Of a stretch of DNA of 64,000 nucleotides, positions 41,677-55,168 are shown one piece after another. The notes below the pieces were generated by a model that saw only the letters and a list, made by a program, of their open reading frames with translations, was not told the origin of the DNA and made no database searches. Numbering within the stretch: position 1 is the first letter of the stretch; each line of letters begins with the position of its first letter. Source of the stretch: Natronobacillus azotifigens (GTDB lineage: Bacteria > Bacillota > Bacilli > Bacillales > Amphibacillaceae); the NCBI RefSeq assembly GCF_026805325.1, contig NZ_JAPRAT010000017.1, forward strand, positions 1 to 64,000, written 5' to 3'. Both the position numbers and the translations under genes were made by a program.

Positions 41677-41955
41677 TTAGCGTTTTGTTTTCTTGTCATC
41701 GCTCGCGTGCCCTTTAAAAGTGCGAGTAGGAGCGAATTCACCTAATTTATGTCCAACCATATCTTCTGTAACATAAACTGGTACATGCTTACGTCCGTCA
41801 TATACAGCGATTGTATGCCCAACAAAATTAGGGAATATAGTAGAACGACGTGACCAAGATTTTACCACTTGTTTTTTGTCATCTTCGTTCAGTTTTTCAA
41901 CTTTTTTCATCAAATGGTCATCTACGAAAGGTCCCTTTTTTAAACTACGACCCAT
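41677..41955 (-). CDS. rpsS: 30S ribosomal protein S19
   Basis: 92 aa. [20 protein letters not shown] start and [20 protein letters not shown] end. Pairs with S13 in the 30S head. Confidence 0.98.
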   Translation of the reverse strand: MGRSLKKGPFVDDHLMKKVEKLNEDDKKQVVKSWSRRSTIFPNFVGHTIAVYDGRKHVPVYVTEDMVGHKLGEFAPTRTFKGHASDDKKTKR

Positions 41956-42012
41956 ACATAAACCTCCCTTCGTGATTGTAAGACGGGTGTTATTGCCCGC
42001 CGTTCAACCCCG

Positions 42013-42843
42013 TTATTTTTTGCGTTTACGTACAATAAACTTATCTGTTGTTTTGTTACGTTTACGTGTTTTCTTACCAAGTGTTGGTTTACCCCATGGT
42101 GACATTGGTGATTTACGACCGATTGGTGCGCGTCCTTCACCACCACCGTGTGGGTGATCATTAGGGTTCATTACAGAACCACGAACAGTTGGGCGGATGC
42201 CTTTCCAGCGTGAACGTCCTGCTTTACCTACACGAATCAATTCGTTTTCTAGGTTTCCTACTTGACCTACTGTTGCACGACAAGTTCCAAGTACTAGGCG
42301 AACCTCACCAGATGTTAGACGTACAAGAACGTATTTGTCCTCACGACCTAAAATTTGTGCTTGAGAACCTGCTGAACGAGCAAGTTGCCCTCCGCGTCCT
42401 GGTTTTAATTCGATATTGTGGATGATTGTACCCACTGGAATGCTCATTAATGGTAAAGCATTACCTGTTTTAATATCTGCATCTGCACCAGAGAACACTT
42501 CTTGACCTACTTGGATTCCTTTCGGTGCAAGAATATAACGTTTTTCACCATCTGCATAGTGAAGTAAAGCGATATTAGCAGTACGGTTTGGATCATACTC
42601 TATTGTAGCAACGCGTCCTGGTATACCATCTTTATCGCGTTTGAAATCAATCACACGGTATTGACGTTTGTGTCCACCGCCTTGATGACGAACCGTTAAT
42701 TTACCTTGGTTGTTACGACCGCCACGTTTTGATAGTGGTTGTAGAAGTGACTTTTCAGGTTTATCTGTTGTGATTTCAGCAAAATCAGATCCTGACATGT
42801 TACGTCTACCATTAGAAGTTGGTTTATACTTCTTAATCGCCAT
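42013..42843 (-). CDS. rplB: 50S ribosomal protein L2
   Basis: 276 aa. [20 protein letters not shown] near the start and the C-terminal [20 protein letters not shown] with the conserved His near the peptidyl-transferase centre. Confidence 0.98.
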   Translation of the reverse strand: MAIKKYKPTSNGRRNMSGSDFAEITTDKPEKSLLQPLSKRGGRNNQGKLTVRHQGGGHKRQYRVIDFKRDKDGIPGRVATIEYDPNRTANIALLHYADGEKRYILAPKGIQVGQEVFSGADADIKTGNALPLMSIPVGTIIHNIELKPGRGGQLARSAGSQAQILGREDKYVLVRLTSGEVRLVLGTCRATVGQVGNLENELIRVGKAGRSRWKGIRPTVRGSVMNPNDHPHGGGEGRAPIGRKSPMSPWGKPTLGKKTRKRNKTTDKFIVRKRKK

Positions 42844-42874
42844 CTTTATTCCCTCCTTCTCTAAATACGTTTAA

Positions 42875-43165
42875 TTATACACTCTCAAAGAAATCTAGTT
42901 CTTTACTGTCTTCAGATAACTGAACAACAGCTTTTTTACGGTCTGGGCGATAGCCGCTGTGGCGTCCCATACGCTTTAATTTACCTTTAATGTTTGAAGT
43001 GTTGATTTTCACTACTTTTACATCAAAAATCAATTCAACAGCGTCTTTGATTTGTGTTTTGTTAGCTTTTGGATTCACTTCAAATGTGTACTTTTTATCA
43101 GCCATTTGATCGGCAGAGTGCTCTGTAATTACCGGGCGCTTAATAATATCACGTGGATCTTTCAT
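42875..43165 (-). CDS. rplW: 50S ribosomal protein L23
   Basis: 96 aa. [20 protein letters not shown] at the start and [20 protein letters not shown]. Docking site for trigger factor and SRP at the tunnel exit. It overlaps the rplD stop by one base. Confidence 0.98.
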   Translation of the reverse strand: MKDPRDIIKRPVITEHSADQMADKKYTFEVNPKANKTQIKDAVELIFDVKVVKINTSNIKGKLKRMGRHSGYRPDRKKAVVQLSEDSKELDFFESV

Positions 43166-43788
43166 TATGCAAGCACCTCCCCTGCTTTTTCCGCTGCTTC
43201 TTTAGTTAAAATCAGCTTGTCATGCGTAAGCAAGTCAATGACGTTTACTCCGCTTAACGGTAAAACTTTAGCATTTGGTAAGTTGTTAGCGCTTTTTGCA
43301 ACTACTTCGTCTTTATCAGCTGTTACAATTAACGCTTTAACATCTACGTTTAATGCAGATAATAGTTTTACTACTTCTTTTGTCTTTGGTGTATCGATCG
43401 CTAAGCTTTCCAATACAACTAAACTATCTTCTTTCACTTTAGAAGAAAGTGCTGATTTTAAAGCTAGACGACGAACTTTTTTCGGTAATTTATAGCTATA
43501 GCTACGTGGTGTTGGTCCGAAAACAACGCCACCGCCAACCCATTGTGGGGAACGAATAGAACCTTGACGGGCACGACCTGTACCTTTTTGACGCCATGGT
43601 TTACGACCTCCACCGCTTACTGCTGAACGATTTTTCACAGCGTGTGTTCCTTGACGTCTTGATGCTTGTTGCATCACAACAGCGTCATGTAACACATGCT
43701 CATTTGGTTCAATACCAAAAACTGCATCGTTTAATTCTACATCCCCTACTTGCGATCCGCTTTGGTTATATAGTGCTACTTTAGGCAT
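43165..43788 (-). CDS. rplD: 50S ribosomal protein L4
   Basis: 207 aa from the ATG at 43788 ([19 protein letters not shown]). The loop [20 protein letters not shown] and [20 protein letters not shown] are conserved. L4 also acts as repressor of the S10 operon by binding its leader (44.8 kb). Confidence 0.98.
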   Translation of the reverse strand: MPKVALYNQSGSQVGDVELNDAVFGIEPNEHVLHDAVVMQQASRRQGTHAVKNRSAVSGGGRKPWRQKGTGRARQGSIRSPQWVGGGVVFGPTPRSYSYKLPKKVRRLALKSALSSKVKEDSLVVLESLAIDTPKTKEVVKLLSALNVDVKALIVTADKDEVVAKSANNLPNAKVLPLSGVNVIDLLTHDKLILTKEAAEKAGEVLA

Positions 43789-43813
43789 GACATATCCTCC
43801 CTTCAATTAATAA

Positions 43814-44443
43814 TTAGTTAGCCTTTATTGCACTCGTAATTTTAACGAATGATTTTTTCGATCCCGGTACGTTACCTTTTACTAATAAAAGATTACGTTC
43901 TGCATCTACTTTAACTACTTCAAGGTTCTGGATTGTCGTTGTATAACCACCCATTTGACCAGGAAGTTTCTTACCTTTCATAACGCGCATTGGTTCAATA
44001 ACACCCATTGAACCTGGCCCTCTATGATAGTGGGAACCGTGGCTCATCGGTCCACGAGATTGATTGTGACGCTTGATCGAACCTTGGAAACCTTTCCCTT
44101 TAGAAGTACCTGTTACATCAATTGCATCTCCAGCTTGGAAAACCTCTACGCTTAACTCTTGACCTACTTCATACTCGTCAAGGTTCACGTTACGGAATTC
44201 ACGAATGAAGCGCTTAGGGTTCGTGCTCGCTTTTGCAGCATGTCCTTTTGCTGGTTTGTTAGAACGGTTATCTTTCTTATCAGCAAAACCTAATTGAATC
44301 GCTTCATAGCCGTCGTTTTCTAATGTTCTTTTTTGAAGAACTACGTTTGGTTCAGCTTGAATAACTGTTACTGGTGTTAATTCACCGTTTTCAGTAAAAA
44401 GTTGTGTCATGCCGACTTTGCGACCTAAGATTCCTTTCGTCAT
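43814..44443 (-). CDS. rplC: 50S ribosomal protein L3
   Basis: 209 aa. [20 protein letters not shown] start and the central extension [20 protein letters not shown] reaching the peptidyl-transferase centre. Confidence 0.98.
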   Translation of the reverse strand: MTKGILGRKVGMTQLFTENGELTPVTVIQAEPNVVLQKRTLENDGYEAIQLGFADKKDNRSNKPAKGHAAKASTNPKRFIREFRNVNLDEYEVGQELSVEVFQAGDAIDVTGTSKGKGFQGSIKRHNQSRGPMSHGSHYHRGPGSMGVIEPMRVMKGKKLPGQMGGYTTTIQNLEVVKVDAERNLLLVKGNVPGSKKSFVKITSAIKAN

Positions 44444-44468
44444 CCGTTACACCTCCTGTAAATTTCAA

Positions 44469-44905
<437 letters not shown>

Positions 44906-44910
44906 TTCAT

Positions 44911-44939
44911 ATTATATATAAACAACTATTGAAATGCAA
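44911..44939 (-). promoter_or_regulatory. Promoter of the S10 operon
   Basis: On the minus strand TTGCAT (44934-44939) and consensus TATAAT (44911-44916) with 17-nt spacing. It drives the long S10-spc-alpha cluster. Confidence 0.8.
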
Positions 44940-45042
44940 GTTTTATTCATGTTTTTTTCGTATTTTTTCTAACCAATTTTTTCATTGATGTTTTTGAGGG
45001 GGAGGCAGTAAAAAAATCTAAGGGAAAACTTTCAACATTTTA

Positions 45043-45777
45043 TTAATTACTCTTTATGTCACGAAGCCAGTTTACTAATTGGTTGATAACCTTCACCTGT
45101 TGTTCTTCAGCTGTGATACTAGCCTCATTATCTCCTTTTTGTGAACCATACAAACCGAATTGCGCATGATTTCCACCATCAATTTGATAAAATACTGCCT
45201 GTTTCGATAACAACTCCTTGCTCTCCAGTACTTTTTCTGGTGTTGACAAGCCGTCTTTCTCCGCATATATCGAGAGCATTGGAAGTTCGAGGGAAGGGAA
45301 GTCGTTACCGCTCGATGGATAAGAAGCTAGAAAAAACACCCCTTTGATCAAATCTAGATTTTCTATCGCGTAACTTGCCGCTGCTACACCTCCCAATGAG
45401 TGCCCACCAATATACCAATCCTCTATGTTCGGGTAATCCTCTATAAAATCATTGGCTTTATTGATATCGAAAATGGGTAAATTAAATCTCATTTCCGGAA
45501 TGCTGACTACGTATCCTTGTTCACTTACCTTCATTGCGATATAGCTATACGCTTCAGGATCAACTTTCGCGCCCGGATAAAGAATCACACCAGTATCTAC
45601 GGAAGTTTCTGGTTCAAAGATAATCCAACTTCCCTCTTTACGGATCTCTGTTACTCGCCGATATAGCTCTTCGCTTGCTTGATAGGTTTGCTGTGACCAA
45701 ATATAAAAGCCAATAAAACCGATTCCGATCAAACTCCCTACTATTATGAATAGATATTTAACAATCCGCTTGCCCAA
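45043..45777 (-). CDS. Alpha/beta hydrolase, membrane-anchored
   Basis: 244 aa from a TTG at 45777 behind GAGGAGGGTG. One N-terminal helix (YLFIIVGSLIGIGFIGFYIW) then a short alpha/beta hydrolase domain: nucleophile elbow GGHSLGG (Ser at about residue 123), likely acid in AEKDGLS (about 190) and His in GGNHAQFG (about 216). B. subtilis has the hydrolase ybaC in the same slot between tuf and rpsJ, but this protein resembles a different, esterase-like branch. Repeat copy F lies directly upstream of its ribosome-binding site. Substrate unknown. Confidence 0.75.
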   Translation of the reverse strand: MGKRIVKYLFIIVGSLIGIGFIGFYIWSQQTYQASEELYRRVTEIRKEGSWIIFEPETSVDTGVILYPGAKVDPEAYSYIAMKVSEQGYVVSIPEMRFNLPIFDINKANDFIEDYPNIEDWYIGGHSLGGVAAASYAIENLDLIKGVFFLASYPSSGNDFPSLELPMLSIYAEKDGLSTPEKVLESKELLSKQAVFYQIDGGNHAQFGLYGSQKGDNEASITAEEQQVKVINQLVNWLRDIKSN

Positions 45778-45799
45778 TCTTTATCACCCTCCTCTTTGT

Positions 45800-45972
45800 A
45801 AGGGAAACTTCAATCAGTGTGAGTTTTAGGTCTTCCCCATTGATTGTTCGCGCTAAACGATGACCTAAAAGTCTTTGAACTAATTGACGGTACTACCGTG
45901 AATCTCTTCCGCTTAAATATCACTGGTTATTTTGTTACTATGAGTTTTACGAACAATTGATCCGAGAGAAAA
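45800..45972 (+). repeat. Dispersed structured element, copy F (diverged)
   Basis: The only copy found inside the ribosomal gene region. AAGGGAAACTTCAATCAGTG, CCCCATTGATTGTTCGCGCT and GATGACCTAAAAGTCTTTGA match the other copies, whereas the right stem is worn and the end reads ATCCGAGAGAAAA. It begins 23 bp upstream of the hydrolase start codon, so any promoter for that gene would lie within or beyond it. Confidence 0.75.
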
Positions 45973-46470
45973 TCAATCCACCTTTATATAGTAGAAACTT
46001 TTCAGCTTAGATAAAGTTTCTCTTTGTCTTTACAGAAGTAAGGTAGTTGTTGTCGATAAACCAGGGAAGTTCACCCGGTCCTGTAAAAGCTTCTACACAG
46101 TGTCTGCGCGGGCATTCCGCACTCCAGTTACAGACGGTCGTTTTCCACCGGAGCGGCCTCAGCTAACTTGGTTAAGAAAAGCACTTTGCCAAGTGAATCT
46201 TCGGACTCGTGGGACTGCGATTACTCGCCCCATCAAAGAGATTCGCTTTTATCCCGTTGGAGTCGTCGTCTTTCACTTCTGATTCCCCATATTTATTTAA
46301 GATATCAAGAAGAGAAAATCTCTTAGGAAACATAAAGAAATGTGTGCAGATTGCTTAGAGAACGTCAAATTAAAGTTCTTTTTCTTTTTTGATTTTTTTG
46401 TGTTTTTCAAGTTTAAAAGAATCTAAGCTCTTTTCTTTATGCATCAAGAAAAATTTATCCTTTCTTATTG
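45973..46470. other. Non-coding stretch with a GC-rich segment
   Basis: About 500 bp between copy F and the tuf terminator. The part from about 46065 to 46280 is richer in G and C than its surroundings (GGTCGTTTTCCACCGGAGCG, ACTCGTGGGACTGCG). Reading frames there lack ribosome-binding sites. It may be another dispersed non-coding repeat; a short similar run (CTCCAGTT-ACAG) also occurs near 1961. The remainder shows nothing. Confidence 0.4.
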
Positions 46471-46474
46471 AAAT

Positions 46475-46512
46475 CAAAAAATCCGATTCCCAAGATAGGA
46501 AATCGGATTTTT
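46475..46512 (-). terminator. Terminator of tuf
   Basis: A perfect 12-bp stem AAAAATCCGATT/AATCGGATTTTT with a 12-nt loop and a following T-run on the minus strand, 17 bp after the tuf stop. Confidence 0.9.
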
Positions 46513-46528
46513 ATCAACGTAGCGATTA

Positions 46529-47719
<1,191 letters not shown>

Positions 47720-47775
47720 TATATAGTTCCTCCTTTAAATAAATAAAAGTAATTTTTTATATGACATGTACGCTT

Positions 47776-47806
47776 GCTTAGAAACATAAAAATTATATTT
47801 CTAAGC
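47776..47806 (-). promoter_or_regulatory. Hairpin in the tuf leader
   Basis: A 9-bp perfect stem GCTTAGAAA/TTTCTAAGC with a 13-nt AT-rich loop, just downstream of the tuf promoter. It lies at the expected 5' end of the tuf transcript and may protect it. Confidence 0.5.
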
Positions 47807-47808
47807 TT

Positions 47809-47837
47809 ACAATACAAGTTATACGTTAGAATTTCAA
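47809..47837 (-). promoter_or_regulatory. Promoter of tuf
   Basis: On the minus strand TTGAAA (47832-47837) and TATTGT (47809-47814) with 17-nt spacing, between fusA and tuf. Confidence 0.6.
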
Positions 47838-47846
47838 GAAAATCAA

Positions 47847-49925
47847 TTATTCACCAGCGTTTTTCTTAACAATTTCCTCAGAAATACTTTTCGGTACTTC
47901 TTCATAGTGATCAAAGAACATCGTGTATGTTCCACGACCTTGTGTGTTAGAACGTAGCGCAGTTGCATATCCAAACATTTCAGCAAGTGGTACAAACGCT
48001 TTAACTACTTGCGCATTACCGCGTGCTTCCATACCTTCAACGCGTCCACGACGAGAAGTAACATCACCCATGATATCACCCATGTATTCTTCCGGAATAA
48101 CTACTTCAACTTTCATCATTGGCTCAAGTAGGACTGGATTACATTTGTTTTTCGCATTTTTCAATGCCATAGAAGCTGCTACTCTAAATGCCGTTTCATT
48201 GGAATCGACATCGTGGTAACTACCGTCATAAAGTGTCGCTTTTACATCAATTAACGGATAACCAGCGATAACCCCGTTTTGAAGTGATTCTTTAATACCA
48301 GCTTCAACAGAAGGGATATATTCACGTGGTACAACACCACCAACAATGTTATTAACGAACTCAAAGCCAGCACCTTCTTCGTTTGGTTCGAATTTAACCC
48401 AAACGTGACCGTATTGTCCACGACCACCTGATTGTCGAACAAATTTACCTTCAACTTCAGCAGAGCCTCGGAACGTTTCACGGTAAGATACTTGAGGAGC
48501 ACCAACATTTGCTTCTACTTTAAACTCACGCTTCATACGGTCTACGATAATATCAAGGTGAAGCTCACCCATACCTGAGATAATCGTTTGGCCAGTTTCC
48601 ACGTTTGTTTCCGTTTTAAATGTTGGATCTTCTTCTGCAAGTTTACCTAAGGCAACAGACATTTTATCTTGATCCGCTTTTGATTTCGGTTCGATTGCAA
48701 CCGAGATAACTGGATCTGGGAAGTCCATTGATTCAAGAATAACTAGACTCTTTTCATCACATAATGTATCCCCTGTACTTGTATCTTTCAAACCAACAGC
48801 GCCAGCGATATCACCCGCATACACACCATCAATTTCTTCACGAGAGTTTGCGTGCATTTGTAGGATACGACCTACACGTTCACGTTTATCTTTCGTTGAG
48901 TTTCTTACATAAGAACCAGACTTTAATGTACCTGAATAAACACGGAAGAATGTTAATTTCCCAACGAATGGGTCTGTAGCTACTTTAAATGCTAACGCAG
49001 AGAAAGGCTCGTTATCGTCAGCTTTACGTACTACTTGTTCTTCTGTTTCAGGAACGTGTCCTTCGATAGGTGGAATATCAACTGGAGATGGTAGGTAATC
49101 AATAACGCCATCAATTAATAATTGTACACCTTTGTTTTTAAATGCTGAACCACAGAACACTGGATAGAATTCAACGCTTAGCGTTGCATTACGTACAGCA
49201 ACTCTTAATTCATCATTTGAAATTTCTTCACCTTCTAAGTAGCGCATCATTAGATCTTCATCTAATTCAGAAACTGCTTCTACTAAACGAGCACGAAGCT
49301 CTTCAGCCTTATCTTTATACTCAGCAGGAATTTCTCTAGATTCTGTACGAGTACCAAGATCATCTTCATAGAAGAAAGCTTCCATGTTAATTAAATCAAT
49401 GATACCTTCAAAATCATCTTCTGCACCAATCGGGTATTGAACAGGGTGTGCATTTGCACCAAGTCTGTCGGAAAGCGTTCCAACTGAATACATGAAGTCT
49501 GCACCTGTTTTATCCATTTTGTTAACAAACACAATTCTTGGTACACCGTAAGTTGTTGCTTGACGCCAAACAGTTTCTGTTTGTGGCTCTACACCAGATT
49601 GAGCATCAAGTACTGTAACCGCACCATCTAGTACTCGTAATGAACGTTCTACTTCAACTGTGAAGTCTACGTGACCAGGAGTATCAATGATGTTGATACG
49701 GTGTCCTTTCCATTGTGCAGTCGTTGCAGCAGAAGTAATGGTAATACCACGTTCCTGCTCTTGTTCCATCCAGTCCATTTGTGAAGCACCTTCGTGTGTT
49801 TCACCAATTTTATGAATACGACCTGTATAGAAAAGGATACGTTCAGTAGCTGTTGTTTTACCGGCATCAATGTGTGCCATGATACCGATATTACGTGTTT
49901 TCTCCAAGGAGAACTCTCTAGCCAT
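47847..49925 (-). CDS. fusA: Elongation factor G
   Basis: 692 aa. G1 [10 protein letters not shown]2 RGITI, G3 DTPGHVDF, G4 NKMD, and domain IV with the [17 protein letters not shown] region. Catalyses translocation and, with RRF, ribosome recycling. It follows rpsG by 71 bp. Confidence 0.99.
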   Translation of the reverse strand: MAREFSLEKTRNIGIMAHIDAGKTTATERILFYTGRIHKIGETHEGASQMDWMEQEQERGITITSAATTAQWKGHRINIIDTPGHVDFTVEVERSLRVLDGAVTVLDAQSGVEPQTETVWRQATTYGVPRIVFVNKMDKTGADFMYSVGTLSDRLGANAHPVQYPIGAEDDFEGIIDLINMEAFFYEDDLGTRTESREIPAEYKDKAEELRARLVEAVSELDEDLMMRYLEGEEISNDELRVAVRNATLSVEFYPVFCGSAFKNKGVQLLIDGVIDYLPSPVDIPPIEGHVPETEEQVVRKADDNEPFSALAFKVATDPFVGKLTFFRVYSGTLKSGSYVRNSTKDKRERVGRILQMHANSREEIDGVYAGDIAGAVGLKDTSTGDTLCDEKSLVILESMDFPDPVISVAIEPKSKADQDKMSVALGKLAEEDPTFKTETNVETGQTIISGMGELHLDIIVDRMKREFKVEANVGAPQVSYRETFRGSAEVEGKFVRQSGGRGQYGHVWVKFEPNEEGAGFEFVNNIVGGVVPREYIPSVEAGIKESLQNGVIAGYPLIDVKATLYDGSYHDVDSNETAFRVAASMALKNAKNKCNPVLLEPMMKVEVVIPEEYMGDIMGDVTSRRGRVEGMEARGNAQVVKAFVPLAEMFGYATALRSNTQGRGTYTMFFDHYEEVPKSISEEIVKKNAGE

Positions 49926-49996
49926 ATGTCTTTCTCCTTCCTCTTAATCGGAATTCAATTATTACAAAAATAGTTTTTGCGATTGCACGATTCAAC

Positions 49997-50467
49997 CTAC
50001 CAACGGTAGTGTGCGAATGCTTTGTTTGCTTCTGCCATTTTGTGCATATCTTCACGTTTCTTGACAGCTGCACCAGTATTGTTTGATGCATCTAGAAGTT
50101 CATTTGCAAGACGTTCTTCCATCGTTTTTTCTCCGCGTAGACGAGAATAGTTTACGATATAACGAAGCCCTAGTGCTTGGCGACGTTCAGGACGTACCTC
50201 AACTGGTACTTGGTAATTCGAACCACCAACACGACGAGCACGAACCTCAAGAACTGGCATTACATTTTTCATCGCTTGTTCGAATACATCGATAGCGGGT
50301 TGACCACTACGTTCTTGAACAAGTTCAAATGCACTATAAAGAATTTTTTGAGCTTTCCCTCTTTTTCCATCAACCATAATTTGGTTGATCAAACGAGTTA
50401 CTAGCTTAGAATTATATAACGGATCTGGTAAGACATCACGTTTTGCTACAGGACCTTTACGTGGCAT
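49997..50467 (-). CDS. rpsG: 30S ribosomal protein S7
   Basis: 156 aa. [20 protein letters not shown] at the start and the C-terminal [15 protein letters not shown]. Organises the 30S head near the E site. Confidence 0.98.
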   Translation of the reverse strand: MPRKGPVAKRDVLPDPLYNSKLVTRLINQIMVDGKRGKAQKILYSAFELVQERSGQPAIDVFEQAMKNVMPVLEVRARRVGGSNYQVPVEVRPERRQALGLRYIVNYSRLRGEKTMEERLANELLDASNNTGAAVKKREDMHKMAEANKAFAHYRW

Positions 50468-50506
50468 AGTCTAACCTCCTTTCTGAAATCAATAACAAAA
50501 TTTAAC

Positions 50507-50923
50507 TTATTTATTTTTCGGTCTTTTCGTACCGTATTTTGAACGACCTTGCGCACGACCTTCAACACCTGCTGTGTCAAGAGCACCACGAACAATATGG
50601 TAACGAACACCTGGTAAATCTTTTACACGTCCTCCACGGATTAACACAACACTGTGCTCTTGAAGATTGTGCCCAATTCCAGGAATATATGCAGTTACTT
50701 CAATTCCGTTTGTCAAACGAACACGAGCATATTTACGTAATGCCGAGTTTGGTTTCTTCGGTGTAAGTGTACCAACACGAGTACAAACGCCACGTTTTTG
50801 TGGAGATGATTGATCAGTTAGTGATTTTTTGAAGCTGTTGTAACCTTTATTCAAAGCTGGTGAGTCAGATTTTTTGCCTTTGCTCACACGACCTTTACGA
50901 ACTAATTGATTAATAGTTGGCAT
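50507..50923 (-). CDS. rpsL: 30S ribosomal protein S12
   Basis: 138 aa from the ATG at 50923, which follows GGAAGGAGG. The loops [20 protein letters not shown] and [17 protein letters not shown] carry the lysines altered in streptomycin-resistant strains; here they read as wild type. Confidence 0.98.
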   Translation of the reverse strand: MPTINQLVRKGRVSKGKKSDSPALNKGYNSFKKSLTDQSSPQKRGVCTRVGTLTPKKPNSALRKYARVRLTNGIEVTAYIPGIGHNLQEHSVVLIRGGRVKDLPGVRYHIVRGALDTAGVEGRAQGRSKYGTKRPKNK

Positions 50924-51002
50924 GTCTATTTCCTCCTTCCCTTGCGTTATTGTAATACCACACATCCAGGTGGTTCATTTATAAGCAAAAAACAAAGTCT
51001 TC

Positions 51003-51025
51003 ACAGATTAACTTCTCTAATCTGT
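51003..51025 (-). promoter_or_regulatory. Hairpin between the L7Ae-like gene and rpsL
   Basis: An 8-bp stem ACAGATTA/TAATCTGT with a 7-nt loop, followed about ten nucleotides later on the minus strand by TTTGTTTTTTG. It is a weak terminator or attenuator before the str operon. Confidence 0.35.
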
Positions 51026-51032
51026 CAAAACT

Positions 51033-51284
51033 CTATTGCTTTATAGCTACCGTCGCTGTGCCCACTTCAATTCCACACGCTTTACCAAGTTTCTTTTTGG
51101 AATCCACTTGAGTATAAGTAATGTTCATCTTTTCAGCAAGTTGCGACACTTTTTTCGCTATCTCAGGATCAATATCCTGTGCGATAACGACTTCTTCCAC
51201 CTCGCCACTTTTCATGGCTTTGACTGTTTGTTTCGTGCCAATGATCAGTCTATCCTTTGCTTGTGCTACTTTTTCATAAGACAT
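51033..51284 (-). CDS. rplGB: L7Ae-family K-turn-binding protein
   Basis: 83 aa from the ATG at 51284, placed eight nucleotides behind [25 protein letters not shown] at the start and [18 protein letters not shown] at the end match B. subtilis YbxF (RplGB), which binds kink-turn RNA on the ribosome. It lies between rpoC and rpsL as in relatives. Confidence 0.9.
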   Translation of the reverse strand: MSYEKVAQAKDRLIIGTKQTVKAMKSGEVEEVVIAQDIDPEIAKKVSQLAEKMNITYTQVDSKKKLGKACGIEVGTATVAIKQ

Positions 51285-51443
51285 TCGCATATCCTCCAAA
51301 GCAACAAGGATAACAGAAGCACCTTGAATATAGTACCACCCTCAAATTATAATGTCAACTTAAATATCTACATAATCAAGAAAACATTAATAGAATGATC
51401 CGACCTCAAGGTTACTTCTTTTCCACCCCTGCTTGTTAGCTTT

Positions 51444-54400
51444 TTATTGTAGTGTTGATTCGTCTACTGGTAATTCTTCTACTACTTCTTCAACAGATTG
51501 TTCCGTCTGAGCCTGGATCTTACGATATCTCTGCATACCCGTTCCAGCCGGAACTAATTTACCGATGATAACATTCTCTTTCAAACCTAGTAGCTCATCG
51601 CGTTTTCCTTTAATCGCTGCATCGGTTAATACTCTTGTTGTCTCTTGGAATGACGCAGCCGATAAGAAGGAATCTGTCTCTAGTGATGCCTTCGTGATTC
51701 CTAACAGCACTGGTCTTCCTACTGCAGGTTGTGTCCCTTCAAGAAGGACTTTTTTGTTCGCTTCTCGGAATTGGTGAATTTCTAATAAGGAGCCTGGCAA
51801 GACATCCGTATCACCGGCATCAGCAATACGTACTTTACGTAGCATTTGCCTTACCATTACTTCCACGTGCTTGTCACCAATCTCTACCCCTTGCATACGG
51901 TATACTTTTTGTACTTCTTTTAATAAGTACGATTGTACACCATCAATACCTTGAATTTTCAGTAGTTCTTTCGGATCAATCGAACCTTCCGTCAGTGCTT
52001 CTCCAGCTTTTACAGTATCACCCACGTTAACTTTTACGCGCGAACCATATGGAGCTGTGTACGTACGGGTCTCAATGTCTCCTTGTACGATAACTTCTTG
52101 TTTATCTTTCACTTCACTGATATCTTGAACGGTACCGTTAATCTCTGTTATTACCGCTTGACCTTTTGGATTACGCGCCTCAAAAATCTCTTGAATACGC
52201 GGTAAACCTTGGGTAATGTCACTTCCCGCAACACCACCAGTGTGGAATGTACGCATCGTTAACTGTGTACCCGGTTCCCCGATCGACTGTGCAGCAATGA
52301 TACCCACTGCTTCACCAACTTCAACCTCTTGGCCAGTTGCAAGATTTCGACCGTAACACTTTTTACAAGCTCCATGTTTTGTATTACATGTGAACACGGT
52401 TCTTATCGTCACTGCTTCAATGCCTGCCTCGACAATTTGCTTGGCAACATCTTCATGAATGACTTCATTCTTATCAACTAAAATTTCCTTTGTTTCCGGA
52501 TGGCGTACCGTTTGGAATGAAGTACGACCAATTAAACGGTCGACTAATGGCTCGATCATCTCTGTTCCTTCCGTAATCGAACGAACTGTTAAGCCTTTAT
52601 CTGTTCCACAATCATCATCTCGAATAATTACATCTTGCGCAACGTCAACAAGGCGTCGAGTCAAGTAACCGGAATCGGCTGTTTTTAACGCTGTATCGGC
52701 TAGACCTTTACGCGCACCGTGTGTAGAGATGAAATACTCTAGTACGGTTAAACCTTCTCGGAAACTTGATTTGATCGGTAACTCAATAATTCTACCAGCC
52801 GGATTGGCCATCAATCCACGCATACCCGCCAACTGTGTAAAGTTCGACGCGTTACCACGTGCTCCTGAATCACTCATCATAAAGATTGGATTTCGAATAC
52901 TTAATGATCTCATCAGTTTTTCTTGGATAACGTCTTTCGCTTGAGACCAGATCGAAATAACACGTTCATAACGCTCTTCATCCGTAATCAAACCACGACG
53001 GAATTGTTTTAAGACTTTATCTACCTTCTCTTGTGCTTCTTCTAAAATTTTCTCTTTTTCAGCTAATACCACAATATCAGCTACCCCTACTGTTATTCCT
53101 GCTTTTGTAGAGTATTTGAATCCTAGATCTTTCATCAGGTCAAGCATTTTAGAAGTTTCACTAATCTTAAATTTCTTAAACACTTCTGCGATAATATCCC
53201 CAAGAATACCTTTTTTAAACGGTAAAATGGCATCTCGATTTTCTAACTCTTCTTTAATGTTCGTTCCTTTTTCAACAAAATACTTATCTGGTGTTTTTAC
53301 CTCTAAGTTTGTTTGTGTTGGTTCATTCATATATGGGAATGACTCTGGAAGAATATCATTAAAGATCAATTTACCCACTGTAGTTAAAAGTAGCTTCCCA
53401 TTTTGTTCTTTCGTGAAATTGTCTTTTCCTAAGGATGCTACTTGCACCGCTACTCTCGTATGCAAATGAACATAGCCACTTTGATACGCAATCAAAGCTT
53501 CCGATAAGTCTTTAAAGACCATACCTTCACCGATCGCACCTTTGCGCTCTATAGTCAGATAATAGTTACCTAAAACCATATCTTGGGATGGTGTTACAAC
53601 AGGCTTACCGTCTTTTGGATTCAAGATGTTCTGTGCTGCTAACATCAAAATACGTGCTTCCGCTTGTGCTTCTGCAGATAATGGAACGTGAACAGCCATT
53701 TGGTCACCGTCAAAGTCGGCATTATATGCCGTACACACTAATGGATGCAGACGAATTGCCCGGCCTTCTACTAGTGTAGGCTCGAAAGCTTGAATACCTA
53801 ATCGGTGTAATGTTGGTGCACGGTTTAATAGTACTGGGTGTTCTCGAATAACATCTTCTAGAACTTCCCATACTTCAGCGTTCAGTCGTTCTATTTTACG
53901 TTTCGCAGATTTAATGTTGTGCGCTAAACCCCGCTCAACTAACTCTTTCATTATAAACGGTTTAAATAACTCGACTGCCATTTCTTTAGGTAAACCACAT
54001 TGGTACATCTTCAAGTGTGGACCAACAACAATAACAGAACGGCCAGAATAGTCAACTCGTTTTCCTAATAAGTTCTGGCGGAATCGCCCTTGCTTACCTT
54101 TTAACATATGTGATAACGATTTTAATGGACGGTTACCTGGTCCAGTTACCGGACGTCCACGGCGACCGTTGTCAATCAACGCATCGACAGCTTCTTGTAG
54201 CATACGTTTCTCATTTTGAACAATAATACTTGGTGCCCCTAAATCTAATAACCGCTTCAGACGATTATTACGGTTAATGACACGACGGTATAGATCATTC
54301 AAATCAGATGTAGCAAATCGACCACCATCTAACTGAACCATTGGACGCAATTCAGGGGGGATAATCGGAAGCACATCTAAGATCATCCATGATGGATTGT

Positions 54401-55061
54401 TCCCAGAGTTTCTAAATGCCTCGATAACTTCCAATCTTTTAATTGCTCTGGTTCTTCGTTGTCCTTGCGCGGATTTCAATTCTTCACGCAAAAACTCCAT
54501 TTCTTTGTCTAAATCAATGTCTTGAAGGATCTTTTTAATCGCTTCTGCTCCCATTTGCGCTTGGAAGGTTTGACCATACTTATCTCGATAAGCACGATAC
54601 TCTTTTTCTGAAAGCAATTGTTTTTTCTCAAGCGCTGTGTCACCGGCATCCGTAACAATATATGCTGCAAAATAGATGACTTCTTCCAATGCTCTTGGTG
54701 ACATATCTAAAACCAATCCCATTCGACTTGGGATACCTTTGAAATACCAAATATGCGAAACAGGGGCAGCTAACTCAATATGGCCCATACGTTCCCGGCG
54801 CACCTTCGACTTGGTTACTTCTACTCCACAACGATCACATACAACACCTTTATAACGTACTCGCTTGTACTTTCCACAGTGACATTCCCAGTCTTTCTGT
54901 GGCCCGAAAATCCTCTCGCAAAATAAACCATCTTTTTCTGGTTTTAACGTTCGATAATTGATGGTTTCTGGTTTTTTGACTTCTCCATATGACCAAGAAC
55001 GAATTTTATCAGGTGATGCCAACCCTATCTTCATAAATTCAAAATTATTTACATCTAGCAA
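51444..55061 (-). CDS. rpoC: RNA polymerase beta' subunit
   Basis: 1205 aa. N-terminal zinc ribbon CHCG...CDRCG, catalytic [12 protein letters not shown] with the three magnesium-binding Asp, bridge and trigger regions ([19 protein letters not shown]), and a second zinc site [11 protein letters not shown]. Length is normal for Bacilli. It follows rpoB by 107 bp. Confidence 0.99.
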   Translation of the reverse strand: MLDVNNFEFMKIGLASPDKIRSWSYGEVKKPETINYRTLKPEKDGLFCERIFGPQKDWECHCGKYKRVRYKGVVCDRCGVEVTKSKVRRERMGHIELAAPVSHIWYFKGIPSRMGLVLDMSPRALEEVIYFAAYIVTDAGDTALEKKQLLSEKEYRAYRDKYGQTFQAQMGAEAIKKILQDIDLDKEMEFLREELKSAQGQRRTRAIKRLEVIEAFRNSGNNPSWMILDVLPIIPPELRPMVQLDGGRFATSDLNDLYRRVINRNNRLKRLLDLGAPSIIVQNEKRMLQEAVDALIDNGRRGRPVTGPGNRPLKSLSHMLKGKQGRFRQNLLGKRVDYSGRSVIVVGPHLKMYQCGLPKEMAVELFKPFIMKELVERGLAHNIKSAKRKIERLNAEVWEVLEDVIREHPVLLNRAPTLHRLGIQAFEPTLVEGRAIRLHPLVCTAYNADFDGDQMAVHVPLSAEAQAEARILMLAAQNILNPKDGKPVVTPSQDMVLGNYYLTIERKGAIGEGMVFKDLSEALIAYQSGYVHLHTRVAVQVASLGKDNFTKEQNGKLLLTTVGKLIFNDILPESFPYMNEPTQTNLEVKTPDKYFVEKGTNIKEELENRDAILPFKKGILGDIIAEVFKKFKISETSKMLDLMKDLGFKYSTKAGITVGVADIVVLAEKEKILEEAQEKVDKVLKQFRRGLITDEERYERVISIWSQAKDVIQEKLMRSLSIRNPIFMMSDSGARGNASNFTQLAGMRGLMANPAGRIIELPIKSSFREGLTVLEYFISTHGARKGLADTALKTADSGYLTRRLVDVAQDVIIRDDDCGTDKGLTVRSITEGTEMIEPLVDRLIGRTSFQTVRHPETKEILVDKNEVIHEDVAKQIVEAGIEAVTIRTVFTCNTKHGACKKCYGRNLATGQEVEVGEAVGIIAAQSIGEPGTQLTMRTFHTGGVAGSDITQGLPRIQEIFEARNPKGQAVITEINGTVQDISEVKDKQEVIVQGDIETRTYTAPYGSRVKVNVGDTVKAGEALTEGSIDPKELLKIQGIDGVQSYLLKEVQKVYRMQGVEIGDKHVEVMVRQMLRKVRIADAGDTDVLPGSLLEIHQFREANKKVLLEGTQPAVGRPVLLGITKASLETDSFLSAASFQETTRVLTDAAIKGKRDELLGLKENVIIGKLVPAGTGMQRYRKIQAQTEQSVEEVVEELPVDESTLQ

Positions 55062-55168
55062 GGGGCTTACCTCCCTTTTAGTATGTGTTGAAAAGGTTGC
55101 AAATGAAAAGCGAAACCACCTTCCATTTGCGAACGCTATTAAACAACTTTTTCATCGAATGAAATTTC

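Noticed and set aside
46100-46282. A 60-codon open frame on the plus strand
   Set aside because: GTG start without a ribosome-binding site, odd residue composition, inside the GC-rich non-coding block; more likely chance.
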